NCBI RefSeq assembly: GCF_016924645.1
Contig: NZ_JAFFJV010000009.1
Span: 248,001 to 312,000, forward strand
Source: Rufibacter psychrotolerans
Lineage (GTDB): Bacteria; Bacteroidota; Bacteroidia; Cytophagales; Hymenobacteraceae
DNA: 64,000 bases
Direction of reading: 5' to 3'
Below the pieces are notes generated by a model. The model did no database searches and was not told the origin of the DNA. It saw nothing but the letters and a program-made list of their open reading frames with translations. The position numbers and the translations under genes are program-made. Shown piece by piece: positions 25,002-34,184 of the stretch (its first letter is position 1; each line of letters begins with the position of its first letter).

Positions 25002-26726
25002 ATGAAAAAGTTTTTATTGACAGTTGTGGGTGCCCTGGCGTTGAGCACCGCTTGTCAGGACCAATTGGAAGTAGACCCAAAAGGAATTTTGAATGAAGGC
25101 CAACTCACCTCCCCGGAGAACGCAGAGGGGCTGGTGATTGCCGCCTACTCTTTTCTGGCCAATGACTGGTACAATGCGCCCAATAGCCTGTGGCCCTACG
25201 GCAACATCCGGTCAGATGATGCTTACAAAGGAGGCCGCGACCCGGGGGACATCCAGGGCTACCACTTTTTGGAGACTTTTACGGGAACCAGGCCAGAAAT
25301 AGGGGAGATTGACGCCATGTGGTTTCAGCTCTACAGCGGGGTAAGACGGGCTAATATTGCACTTAGAATTGTGAATGGCTTCACGGAGCAGCAATACCCC
25401 AAGGTAAATACCCGCAAGGCGGAGTTGCGCTTTATAAGGGGGCACTTCTACTTTGCCCTGAAGGTCCTGTTCAACCGCATCCCGTACATGGATGAGAATG
25501 TGCCCGCAGAAGAGTATGTCACCATTACCAACGATGAGTTTACCAGCGATCAGTTGTGGGAGAAAATTGCGCAGGACTTTGAGTACGCCGCGGCAAACCT
25601 ACCGCTCACGCAACCAGAGGTAGGCCGGGCCGACCAGATTGCCGCCTATGCGTACCTGGCCAAAACCCGGTTGTACCAGGCATACGAGAAAAATGATCGG
25701 CACCAGGTGACCAACATCAACCCGCAGCGCCTGCAGCAGGTGATTGATGCAGCCAACAAAGTGATCTCCTCTAACCACGGGCTTGAGCCAGACTTCGCCA
25801 ATAACTTTCTGCCCGGTCCTTTTGAGAACGGAAGAGAGTCCTTGTTTGCGGTGCAGTTTTCTGCCAATGACGGGGTAGTGCGCGGTGGTGCCTGGGGTAG
25901 GGCAGACGGAAGGGTGAATTACGGAGATATGCTGTCCAGCCCGCAGGGCCTGGGATGCTGTGACTTCCAGAAGCCGTCGCAGAACCTGGTCAATGCCTTC
26001 AGAACCAACTCAGCAGGCGTGCCCTTGTTTGATACTTTTAATCAGCAGAACGTTGACTTTGGCCTGCATACCGTTGATCCCCGCTTAGACCATACCGTGG
26101 CCCGCCCGGGAAACCCCTGGAAGTATGAAACCAACCGGATCTTTGACAACAGCTGGAGCCGTACGCCCGATATCTACGGGTACTTCAACTCCCTGAAGGA
26201 AAACGTTTCGCCGGATGACCCCGGGTTCATGAACGCCGATCCTTTCCGGGCCAACTCCAAGGCCAGAATAGTCCTGCGCTACGCCGATGTACTTCTCATG
26301 AAAGCCGAAGCCCTCATAGAACTTGATCGCCTGGAGGAAGCCTTGCCACTGATCAACCAGGTGAGAAGCCGGGCTGCTGCCAGCCTGGCCCGGCTCAGAC
26401 ATGCCACCGGGACCCAATTGGCCAACTACAATGTGCAGCCTTATGAACCAGGGGTGAACATTGAGTGGAACAAGGAGAATGCCCGCAAGGCCCTTCGGTT
26501 TGAACGCCGACTGGAATTGGCCATGGAAAGCCAACGGTTCTTTGATCTGGTACGCTGGGGTATTGCTGCCCAGGTAATGAATGAGTATCTGGACACAGAG
26601 AAAACCCGCCGGGAGTACCTCAAGGAAGGCAGCTTCACCGCCGGGAAGCATGAATACCTGCCTATTCCTCAGAACCAGATTTTCTTCAGTGAAAACAGAT
26701 ACGTGCAGAACCCCGGCTATGAGTAA
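25002..26726 (+). CDS. SusD-family glycan-binding lipoprotein
   Basis: The protein of 574 residues is the surface lid of the SusC channel. It has a signal peptide with lipobox (LALSTAC), then the SusD pattern: EGLVIAAYSFL, RRANIALRIVNGFTE, AELRFIRGHFYFALKVLFNRIPY and a TPR-like helical region. The C-terminal RagB/SusD signature is ARIVLRYADVLLMKAEALIE plus ALRFERRLELAMESQRFFDL. It captures fructan oligosaccharides and hands them to SusC. Same operon as SusC and the next surface protein gene. Confidence 0.95.
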   Translation: MKKFLLTVVGALALSTACQDQLEVDPKGILNEGQLTSPENAEGLVIAAYSFLANDWYNAPNSLWPYGNIRSDDAYKGGRDPGDIQGYHFLETFTGTRPEIGEIDAMWFQLYSGVRRANIALRIVNGFTEQQYPKVNTRKAELRFIRGHFYFALKVLFNRIPYMDENVPAEEYVTITNDEFTSDQLWEKIAQDFEYAAANLPLTQPEVGRADQIAAYAYLAKTRLYQAYEKNDRHQVTNINPQRLQQVIDAANKVISSNHGLEPDFANNFLPGPFENGRESLFAVQFSANDGVVRGGAWGRADGRVNYGDMLSSPQGLGCCDFQKPSQNLVNAFRTNSAGVPLFDTFNQQNVDFGLHTVDPRLDHTVARPGNPWKYETNRIFDNSWSRTPDIYGYFNSLKENVSPDDPGFMNADPFRANSKARIVLRYADVLLMKAEALIELDRLEEALPLINQVRSRAAASLARLRHATGTQLANYNVQPYEPGVNIEWNKENARKALRFERRLELAMESQRFFDLVRWGIAAQVMNEYLDTEKTRREYLKEGSFTAGKHEYLPIPQNQIFFSENRYVQNPGYE

Positions 26727-26799
26727 CAGGCCGGGTGCTTATAGCCAAGAACAAAGTTGAAAGTGCTTGTATACAGTTTCAGATGAAAATTATCCAGAG

Positions 26800-27993
26800 A
26801 TGAAAAAAATAAGGTTAACGATAAAACCACTCCTTGCCCTATTTGTGATGGTGTTCATGATTAGCGGGTGTGAGGAAGATTCTGAATCTACGCTAGACCT
26901 AGACGGCGATGTAGATATCCTTTCTTTTCAGGTGCAGGGAGCCCAGCAGGTGACCATTGACGAGAAGAAGCGAACTATTGTAATCACCTACCCCGGGGGA
27001 AGCGACATCTCCCATGTTGTTCCTGCCATCTCCGTCTCAGAGGGAGCCTCCATCAGTCCTGCCTCCGGAACCCCGCTGGACCTAAGGTCGCCCCAGACCT
27101 TTACCCTGGTGAATGGCAACCTGTTTAAGAAGTACACGGTCTCTGCCAATGTGCTGAGCGTTACGGCTTTCCTGAGCCACCACAGCAGCGTGGCCAACAT
27201 ACAGGACGATGATGAGAAAGCGCTGGCTACCTGGTTCTTTGATAAGTATGACGATGACCTGGCTGCCTTTGTAAGCTTCCAGGACATAAAAAACGGCACC
27301 GTGGACCTGAGCAAGTTCAAAACCATTATGTGGTATCTGGATGGGGATGCCGAGGAGAAGTTTACCATGCCTGCTATCTCGCAGGACCCGGAGGTGCTTG
27401 CCAAACTCAAGGATTGGTACAAAGAAGGCGGTAATTTCTACATGCTGGGGTATGCCAACCAGTACTTCTTTGACCTGGAAAGGATGGAGAACACTTACCG
27501 CCTGGCCATTGGCAACGGACAAGGGTTTGAGAATGGTGACACCTGGGGCGTAAACGTGAATGTAAACCGCAACAAAGACAACAGCAGCCATGGCTTGTTT
27601 GCCGGCATCAACCTGACCGCCCATGGCGATGGGCGCAAGACATTCCCGGTTTTGGGGGCAGGCTGGAGAGAAGACCACAACTTTGTGCTGGTAGAAATCC
27701 CTGCCATCTACGGCTTGCCCAACGACAGTGAGAGTGCCTATACCACCTTCACGCAGCAGAACAACGCAAGATGGCTGGCCACCTGGGATGGTATTGGCGA
27801 CTACTTCATGGCCGGCATTGTAGAGCTGCTTCCCACCAATGAATTCAAAGGAAGAGGTATCTGGCAGGGCATAGGCGGTATAGAATGGAACCAGAACGAC
27901 AAAGGAACCATCAACCCCAGCGGGACCAATGCCCACCAGGCCAATGTGGAGAAGTTGGCCGAGAACGCAATCAGGTACCTAGCCGCTAATTAA
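26800..27993 (+). CDS. Surface fructan-binding lipoprotein (DUF4960 type)
   Basis: The protein of 397 residues starts at the ATG at 26800, giving a signal peptide with lipobox (FMISGC). An earlier TTG start would bury the signal. After an acidic linker there is an Ig-like domain (residues about 30-115; ILSFQVQGAQQVTIDEKKRT, FKKYTVSANV). A globular domain follows that I recognise as DUF4960 (ATWFFDKYDDDLAAFVSF, TIMWYLDGDAEEKF, NFYMLGYANQYFFDLERM). The equivalent position in the B. thetaiotaomicron fructan locus is BT1761, a surface levan-binding protein. The stop overlaps the next start (TAATG), so translation is coupled to the GH32 gene. Confidence 0.85.
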   Translation: MKKIRLTIKPLLALFVMVFMISGCEEDSESTLDLDGDVDILSFQVQGAQQVTIDEKKRTIVITYPGGSDISHVVPAISVSEGASISPASGTPLDLRSPQTFTLVNGNLFKKYTVSANVLSVTAFLSHHSSVANIQDDDEKALATWFFDKYDDDLAAFVSFQDIKNGTVDLSKFKTIMWYLDGDAEEKFTMPAISQDPEVLAKLKDWYKEGGNFYMLGYANQYFFDLERMENTYRLAIGNGQGFENGDTWGVNVNVNRNKDNSSHGLFAGINLTAHGDGRKTFPVLGAGWREDHNFVLVEIPAIYGLPNDSESAYTTFTQQNNARWLATWDGIGDYFMAGIVELLPTNEFKGRGIWQGIGGIEWNQNDKGTINPSGTNAHQANVEKLAENAIRYLAAN

Positions 27994-30299
27994 TGATGGA
28001 AAAGATGGTCTGTAAGGTTTTATTTATCTGCTGTGTTGGCCTGGCAGCCAGCCTGGGTTTCCGGGCCTCGGCACAGTCAACCAGTTACAATGAGCCTTAC
28101 AGGCCTCAATACCATTTCTCGCCCAAAGCCAACTGGATCAATGATCCCTGTGGCATGGTGTACCTGGATGGCGAGTACCACCTCATGTACCAGTACAACC
28201 CCTTTGGGACCCAGTGGGGCAGTATGTCCTGGGGGCATGCGGTCTCCCGCGATCTGGTGCACTGGGAAGAGCTGCCGGTGGCCCTCTATCCCGATGCCCA
28301 GGGACAGATCTTCTCTGGGGGAGCGGTCATTGACCACCACAATACCGCCGGGTTTGGGGCCGGGGCCATGGTAGCCATTTACACCAGCGCCGGGGATAAA
28401 CAGAAACAGAGCATTGCCTACAGCCTGAACAAGGGAAGAACCTGGCGAAAATACACCGGCAATCCTGTGTTGCCTAACAGGGGAGTGGCTGACTTCAGAG
28501 ATCCGCAGGTGTTCTGGCATGAGAAATCAGGCAAGTGGATCATGACCCTGGCCGTGGCTGACCGCATAGAGTTCTACTCTTCCCCAGACCTTAAGAACTG
28601 GGGGTTTGAAAGTAGCTTCGGGCAAACGGTAGGAGCCCATGGCGGCGTCTGGGAATGCCCCGATTTGTTCAGGTTAACCGTAGCCGGACAAGCAGAGCCG
28701 GTTTGGGTCTTAATGGTAAGCATCAACCCGGGTTCGCCCTCAGGCGGGTCCGGTACGCAGTACTTCCTGGGGAACTTTGATGGATCACGGTTCACGCTTA
28801 CCGAAGAGTTCAGGGAGCTGCTCAACCAGGAAACCCCTTTGCCGGAGGGCGTTCTTTTTGAGGATTTTGAGGAAAGCAATTATAGCGCATGGGCGGTTAC
28901 TGGTACCGCGTTCGGGGCAAAACCCGCAGCGGGAACCCTGCCCGGCCAACAAGTGGTGACAGGGTACCGGGGGCGGCAGCTGGTTAACTCCTACCTGAAC
29001 GGGGATGGAGCTACCGGAAAACTTACTTCCCCTGCTTTTACCATCCAACATGAGGTGATCAATCTGCTGGTGGGTGGCGGAAACCACCCGGGTGGGGCAG
29101 AGGTCAGGTTGCTGGTTGATGGCCAGGTGGTTGCTTCCTCTACCGGCCAGAACGAGGAGAAACTCAGGTGGAAAGCCTGGAACGTAAATGACTTCATAGG
29201 CAAGCAGGCGTTTATTGAAATAGTAGACGAGGTAACGGGCTCCTGGGGCCACCTCAATGTGGATCATATCTACTTCTCGGATACCATAATTGAAGGCGAG
29301 ACAAGGGAAGCCCTCTGGACAGATTACGGGCCTGACTTCTACGCGGGCAGGTCCTGGGAAAACCAACCCCAGGGTACCTATGAACGGGTATGGCTGGCCT
29401 GGATGAACAACTGGTCGTACGCGGGCAACCTTCCTACCAGTACCTGGAGGGGAAGTATGTCATTGCCCAGAGCCTTGGCGCTGCGGCGAAACGGGGACGG
29501 GCAGGTAAGGCTCTACCAAACCCCGGTGCAGGAAGTAGAAAAATTAAGGGCTGCTCCGGCTCCGGTTTCTTTCCAAAACCAGAGCATCACGGGCAGTAAC
29601 CAACAGCTGGCGGCCCACGCCATAGCAGGTACCCGGTATGAGGTGCAGTTTGTCCTGGTTCCCGGAAATACCACTGCTAAAACGGGTATCCAGGTCAGGA
29701 AAGGCGGACAGGAGGTTACGGAGATAGGGTATGACCCTGAGACCAATGCCATTTACCTTGATCGCAGTAAATCCGGAGTTCATTTCTCAGGGGGGTATGC
29801 CCAAGTGTTTTACGCCCCTTTAGAGAAAAAGGAGCAGGAACTGCGCTTCAGGATCTTTGTGGATGAGTCTTCGGTGGAGGTGTTTGTGAACGACGGTGCC
29901 CTGGTGCAGACTGCCCGCATCTTTCCCTCGGCCCAGGCCACCGGGCTCTCTTTCTTTGGGGCCGAAGAGGTGCGGGTAAAGTCGTTCAACTTTTGGCCAA
30001 TGGGGTCTATCTGGCAGAAAGACCCCTTGCAGGCAGAGGAAGAGAACCCGCTGGCAGCAGCCATCCAGGTTTATCCAAATCCCTCACAAGGTACCTTCCG
30101 GATCAGGAGTCGCCAACCCATAGAGGCGGTAGAATTTATTACCCTCTCGGGGCAAAGATTACCGATAGTCAAACAGGCCACTCCCTCAACAGACCTGGTG
30201 GTGCAGGTTCCCCAGGCAGGGGTGGTGAAGGGACTCCACTTCTTACAGATCAAGCTAAAAGGGGGAGGTACGGTGACTAAGAAAGTAGTGCTGCAGTAG
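27993..30299 (+). CDS. GH32 fructan hydrolase with inserted beta-sandwich and T9SS sorting domain
   Basis: The protein of 768 residues has a signal peptide (FRASAQS), then a GH32 five-bladed propeller. Catalytic motifs are WINDPCGMVY (nucleophile Asp; the usual NDPNG reads NDPCG), DFRDPQVFW (transition-state Asp) and WECPDLF (acid/base Glu). A module of about 140 residues (about 287-429; LFEDFEESNYSAW to WGHLNVDHIYF) is inserted between propeller blades; the propeller resumes with the block WLAWMNNWSYAGNLP. A GH32 C-terminal beta-sandwich follows, then a type A T9SS domain (about 685-768; IQVYPNPSQGTF to TKKVVLQ). It should cut levan or inulin outside the cell. Exo or endo action cannot be told from sequence alone. 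Confidence 0.92.
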   Translation: MMEKMVCKVLFICCVGLAASLGFRASAQSTSYNEPYRPQYHFSPKANWINDPCGMVYLDGEYHLMYQYNPFGTQWGSMSWGHAVSRDLVHWEELPVALYPDAQGQIFSGGAVIDHHNTAGFGAGAMVAIYTSAGDKQKQSIAYSLNKGRTWRKYTGNPVLPNRGVADFRDPQVFWHEKSGKWIMTLAVADRIEFYSSPDLKNWGFESSFGQTVGAHGGVWECPDLFRLTVAGQAEPVWVLMVSINPGSPSGGSGTQYFLGNFDGSRFTLTEEFRELLNQETPLPEGVLFEDFEESNYSAWAVTGTAFGAKPAAGTLPGQQVVTGYRGRQLVNSYLNGDGATGKLTSPAFTIQHEVINLLVGGGNHPGGAEVRLLVDGQVVASSTGQNEEKLRWKAWNVNDFIGKQAFIEIVDEVTGSWGHLNVDHIYFSDTIIEGETREALWTDYGPDFYAGRSWENQPQGTYERVWLAWMNNWSYAGNLPTSTWRGSMSLPRALALRRNGDGQVRLYQTPVQEVEKLRAAPAPVSFQNQSITGSNQQLAAHAIAGTRYEVQFVLVPGNTTAKTGIQVRKGGQEVTEIGYDPETNAIYLDRSKSGVHFSGGYAQVFYAPLEKKEQELRFRIFVDESSVEVFVNDGALVQTARIFPSAQATGLSFFGAEEVRVKSFNFWPMGSIWQKDPLQAEEENPLAAAIQVYPNPSQGTFRIRSRQPIEAVEFITLSGQRLPIVKQATPSTDLVVQVPQAGVVKGLHFLQIKLKGGGTVTKKVVLQ

Positions 30300-30361
30300 T
30301 CAGAAGGTTGTCCCGTGCAACAGCTTTTGCCTTACTTTATAAAAAAACAGGAGCAAAACAC

Positions 30362-33300
30362 ATGAAAAAAGTTTTACCCTTTTTCCTGACAAGTTTCATC
30401 ACGCTGGGTGCGCTGGCTCAAACGCCGGCGGTCCGGTTTTCATTTGAAGAGGCGGAGGGGCATACCGCTGCCGTGGAGGCTGTATCAGGAGCAAATCACC
30501 CTATCCGGAATAATTTCAGCCGGCCAGAGCGGGTGGCTGGCATTGAAGGGAAAGCCTTACGGCTAGATGGATTTTCTACGTGGGTGGAGGCCAGTTCTAC
30601 CGTCAACTACGGGAAGCATTTCTCCTTTGAGACCTGGGTTGCCTTGGAAAGCTACCCTTCTGATGCCGAGGTTCCTTTTGCCAATCTTACTCCCTCTGCC
30701 CTTATTAGTCAGACAAACGGGGTAAATGGGTTCCAGGTAGGCGTAAATACGTTTGGTAACTGGTACTTCAGGGCCAACATCAGCGGGCAGATGTACACCT
30801 GCCAGGCTAAGGGGCTGTTCCCCGTGTACCAGTGGGTGCATGTGGCGGCGGTGGTAGATGGTGCGGCGGGCAGTATGAAGGTATATCTCAACGGCGCCGA
30901 AGCAGGGGCGGTGAGTATTCCCGTGAATGGCGAGCTAAACGAAGCTGCCGTGCCCCTGCTGATTGGCAAGAGTAACTCAGATAGAAAAGATGGAATCTTC
31001 CTGCTCAACGCCCTCAACGGAGCCATAGATGAAACGCGGTTCTACACCCAGAGCCTGGATGCCTCCACCATCCTGAGTCATTACCAGGCGGGGGCGGCCA
31101 AAGCGGCCAGCCTGGGCATCCGTTCTCTGGAAGTTCCTGCCGAGCGTTTTGCCCTGGATGTACAGCGTCCTAAGTACCACGCTTTGCCCCCGGCCAACTG
31201 GACCAACGAGCCTCATGGGTTGGTAAGGCATAATGGGCAGTACCACATGTTTTACCAGCGCACCCCAAACGGGCCCTTTAAAACACAAATGCACTGGGGC
31301 CACCTAGTAAGCCCTGATCTGGTAACCTGGACCAATGTGAAAGATGCGCTGTGGCCAAGCCTTCAATGGTCTGCTACCTCGGGGTATGACATGAAAGGCA
31401 TCTGGTCTGGTGATGTAGTCATGCACCAGAACAAGGGGTATGCCTTCTACACCAACGTAAACCATTCCGGCTCTTACAACCCGGGTATCGCCCTGGCTAC
31501 CAGTACTGATCCGGCCCTAGAAACCTGGGTAAAGCACGGCCCCATTATCGGGAAAGAACATGTCAATGACTTCCGTGATCCTTTCCTCTGGCAGGAAGGG
31601 GGTACCTGGCACATGCTCATTGGGGCGGCCTTAAGTACCGGCGGCGGACTGGCCTATTACACGTCAACGGATCTGCTGAACTGGACCTACAATCCTACCT
31701 TTACCTCCATTGCCTACCGGTTGATGGACATTGGCTCGGCTATCTGGGAGATGCCGGTGTTTGCCCCCATAGGCAACGGGAAGCATATTCTGGTGGTGAA
31801 CCCCATAGGCGGAAGCGTTAACAAATACGGTCCTGGCCAGTATACCCGGGCCGTTTATTGGACCGGGGTGTGGCAAAGCGGGCGATTCGCCCCTGATTAT
31901 TCCCAACCCAAGATGCTGGACGTTATCCATGGCCATCTGTCTCCTACTATTGAAACTGATTACAACAATGAGACCGTGGGCATTGGCATTGTGGACGAGC
32001 GCCGCTCCTCCCAGGCCCAACTGAACGCAGGGTGGGCCCACCTGTTTTCCTTGCCCCGCACCTGGTACCTGATGCCTGATGGTAGAACGTTGGGCCAGAA
32101 ACCACTGGCGGCCTTAGCCAATCTACGGCAGGCAGGCACTTACAAAAGATATGAGGAGCAGGTAGTAACGGCCACCGCTGCCTTACCCGAGGTAGCCGGT
32201 AAAAGCACTGAGCTGGTCGCCTATGTAGACACCACGGCCACTGGTACCCGCTACGGCATAAATTTCAGGGTCTCACCCAACAAAGAGGAGATCACGTCTT
32301 TGTACTATGACACCCAGCTCCAGAAGTTCTTTCTGGATAAAAGAAAATCATCCCTCTCTCCGCAAACGGAGGAAAAGGTGCTCTTATCTGGCTCCTATGA
32401 TGCCAAAGCTTTCGGGAAGCCCTATAAGTTTCAGGTGTTTATAGACCACTCGGTCATAGACGTTTTCATCAATGATGCCGCCGCCTTCTCTAACCGCATT
32501 TACCCTACCCTAAACACCAGTGAGGGCGTTGAGCTGTTTTCAGAAGGCGGCGCAACCCGGTTTCTCTCCGTGGAAGGCTGGGAGATGGCCCAGGCGGTTC
32601 CGGACCAAACCCCAGGCGAAGCCCCCGTTCATTTTCTGCGCTATGACTTTGAGCAGGGAAATCTGGCTGGGTTTACCGTTACCGGGCAGGCGTTTAGCGG
32701 TGGAGATGTCACTGCTGCTTCCCGGTGGAGCAACGGGGGGCCTTTTGGCCAGCAGGGATTACGGCACCTATGGGGAGCAAAAGAAGGAGGAGACGCTCAG
32801 ACCGGTGAATTGAAAACCTCAGACTTTGTTTTGGGCGGCGACGGGAAAATAACATTCCTGTTGGGTGGGGGCAGAAACCCCGACCAACTCTATGTAGCCC
32901 TGGTAAGGGCCTCAGACAAGCAGGTGCTGGCAAAAGTTACCGGCAAGAACCAGGAAAAATACGAGAGGGAAGTACTGGATGGCAGTGCCTATATAGGCAC
33001 CCGGTGCTATGTGGCGGTAGTAGACCAGGCCACCGGCGAATGGGGGCACTTGAACATTGATGATATCACCATCCCTTATACCGTAGCCACTACCAGTCTG
33101 GAACTCAGTAAAGAGAGGCTGGTCATGACCCCTGGCGCCAAAGAACCTCTCCATGCCTTAACCCAACCCGGTAACGCTACCCAAAAAGATGTGATGTGGA
33201 GTTCAAGCAACGGGGCGGTAGCCACTGTCAATGCTGCCGGTGAAGTAACTGCGGTTTCGCAGGGTACGGCTACCATTACCGCTACCTCGGCAGACGGGGC

Positions 33301-34093
33301 CTTTTCAGACCAGGCTACCGTCACGGTCCTGGCCGCTGGTGCTACCGGTACCTGGCGCTATGATTTTGAGCAGGGTGATTTTGGTAACCTGATCGTGACC
33401 GGATCTGCTTTCAGCTTGGCTGACATCACCAATGAAACCAACTGGGGCTGGGGTGGGCCTTTTAACCAGCAGGGAGAAAAACACCTCTGGGGGTTTAAGG
33501 CGGGCGGCGATGCGCAGACCGGCGAACTCAGAACCCCTGAATTTACGCTGGCGGGCGACGGTAAGATTAAGTTTCTGTTGGGCGGAGGGAAAAACCTGAA
33601 CACCTTGTACGTGGCTTTGGTAAGAGCCTCTGACCATACGGTGCTCCTGAAAGCTACCGGACTGAATGATGAAGGGTATGCCCCCAAAGTACTGGATGCC
33701 GAAAGTTTTGTGGGCACCACCTGCTATGTGAAAGTGGTAGATCAGGAAACCGGAGGGTACGGTCACCTGAACCTGGATGATTTACAGATACCGGTGCTTA
33801 CCCAGGTTACGGGCATAGAAGATGATTTTCTGGAGAGTCCATCCCTGGAAAGGATCCGGATCTATCCTGTGCCCGCAGAGGAGGCCTTTACCCTTGACCT
33901 CTCAGGCTTGAAAAACGAAGAGGCGCAGGTAGAAATTTTTGATATACAGGGCCTGCCGTGGAGCCGGTACTCTGTGCGTTCGGGCACCCGGGTGACCATA
34001 CCGGTAAAAGACACCCTGGCAAAGGGAAAGCTCTACCTGGTACGAGTGACTACCTCATCGGGTACCGTCACCAAAAGGGTTCTCACCAAGTAA
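30362..34093 (+). CDS. Large multidomain GH32: LamG, GH32, two beta-sandwich modules, Big2, T9SS
   Basis: The protein of 1243 residues starts at the ATG at 30362 with a signal peptide (GALAQ). Domains in order are a LamG/concanavalin-like domain (about 20-245), GH32 (about 262-750), a beta-sandwich module (about 760-909; DFEQGNLAGFTVTGQAF), a Big2 Ig-like domain (about 913-993; VATVNAAGEVTAVSQGTATI), a second copy of the module (about 999-1144) and a T9SS domain (about 1160-1243). The GH32 nucleophile motif reads WTNEPHGLV, so the expected Asp is Glu283. DFRDPFLW and AIWEMPVF keep the other two acidic residues. It is predicted to be a secreted, fructan-binding enzyme or binding protein. Longest GH32 of the operon, 62 bp after the previous gene. 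Confidence 0.88.
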   Translation: MKKVLPFFLTSFITLGALAQTPAVRFSFEEAEGHTAAVEAVSGANHPIRNNFSRPERVAGIEGKALRLDGFSTWVEASSTVNYGKHFSFETWVALESYPSDAEVPFANLTPSALISQTNGVNGFQVGVNTFGNWYFRANISGQMYTCQAKGLFPVYQWVHVAAVVDGAAGSMKVYLNGAEAGAVSIPVNGELNEAAVPLLIGKSNSDRKDGIFLLNALNGAIDETRFYTQSLDASTILSHYQAGAAKAASLGIRSLEVPAERFALDVQRPKYHALPPANWTNEPHGLVRHNGQYHMFYQRTPNGPFKTQMHWGHLVSPDLVTWTNVKDALWPSLQWSATSGYDMKGIWSGDVVMHQNKGYAFYTNVNHSGSYNPGIALATSTDPALETWVKHGPIIGKEHVNDFRDPFLWQEGGTWHMLIGAALSTGGGLAYYTSTDLLNWTYNPTFTSIAYRLMDIGSAIWEMPVFAPIGNGKHILVVNPIGGSVNKYGPGQYTRAVYWTGVWQSGRFAPDYSQPKMLDVIHGHLSPTIETDYNNETVGIGIVDERRSSQAQLNAGWAHLFSLPRTWYLMPDGRTLGQKPLAALANLRQAGTYKRYEEQVVTATAALPEVAGKSTELVAYVDTTATGTRYGINFRVSPNKEEITSLYYDTQLQKFFLDKRKSSLSPQTEEKVLLSGSYDAKAFGKPYKFQVFIDHSVIDVFINDAAAFSNRIYPTLNTSEGVELFSEGGATRFLSVEGWEMAQAVPDQTPGEAPVHFLRYDFEQGNLAGFTVTGQAFSGGDVTAASRWSNGGPFGQQGLRHLWGAKEGGDAQTGELKTSDFVLGGDGKITFLLGGGRNPDQLYVALVRASDKQVLAKVTGKNQEKYEREVLDGSAYIGTRCYVAVVDQATGEWGHLNIDDITIPYTVATTSLELSKERLVMTPGAKEPLHALTQPGNATQKDVMWSSSNGAVATVNAAGEVTAVSQGTATITATSADGAFSDQATVTVLAAGATGTWRYDFEQGDFGNLIVTGSAFSLADITNETNWGWGGPFNQQGEKHLWGFKAGGDAQTGELRTPEFTLAGDGKIKFLLGGGKNLNTLYVALVRASDHTVLLKATGLNDEGYAPKVLDAESFVGTTCYVKVVDQETGGYGHLNLDDLQIPVLTQVTGIEDDFLESPSLERIRIYPVPAEEAFTLDLSGLKNEEAQVEIFDIQGLPWSRYSVRSGTRVTIPVKDTLAKGKLYLVRVTTSSGTVTKRVLTK

Positions 34094-34184
34094 TTCAGCT
34101 GAAGTGTAACAGGAATTTGTCCCGGGCTGCATGCCTGCAGAGGAGGTGCAGATTGGGGCTTTTTCTCAAAAAAACAGGTAAAAA

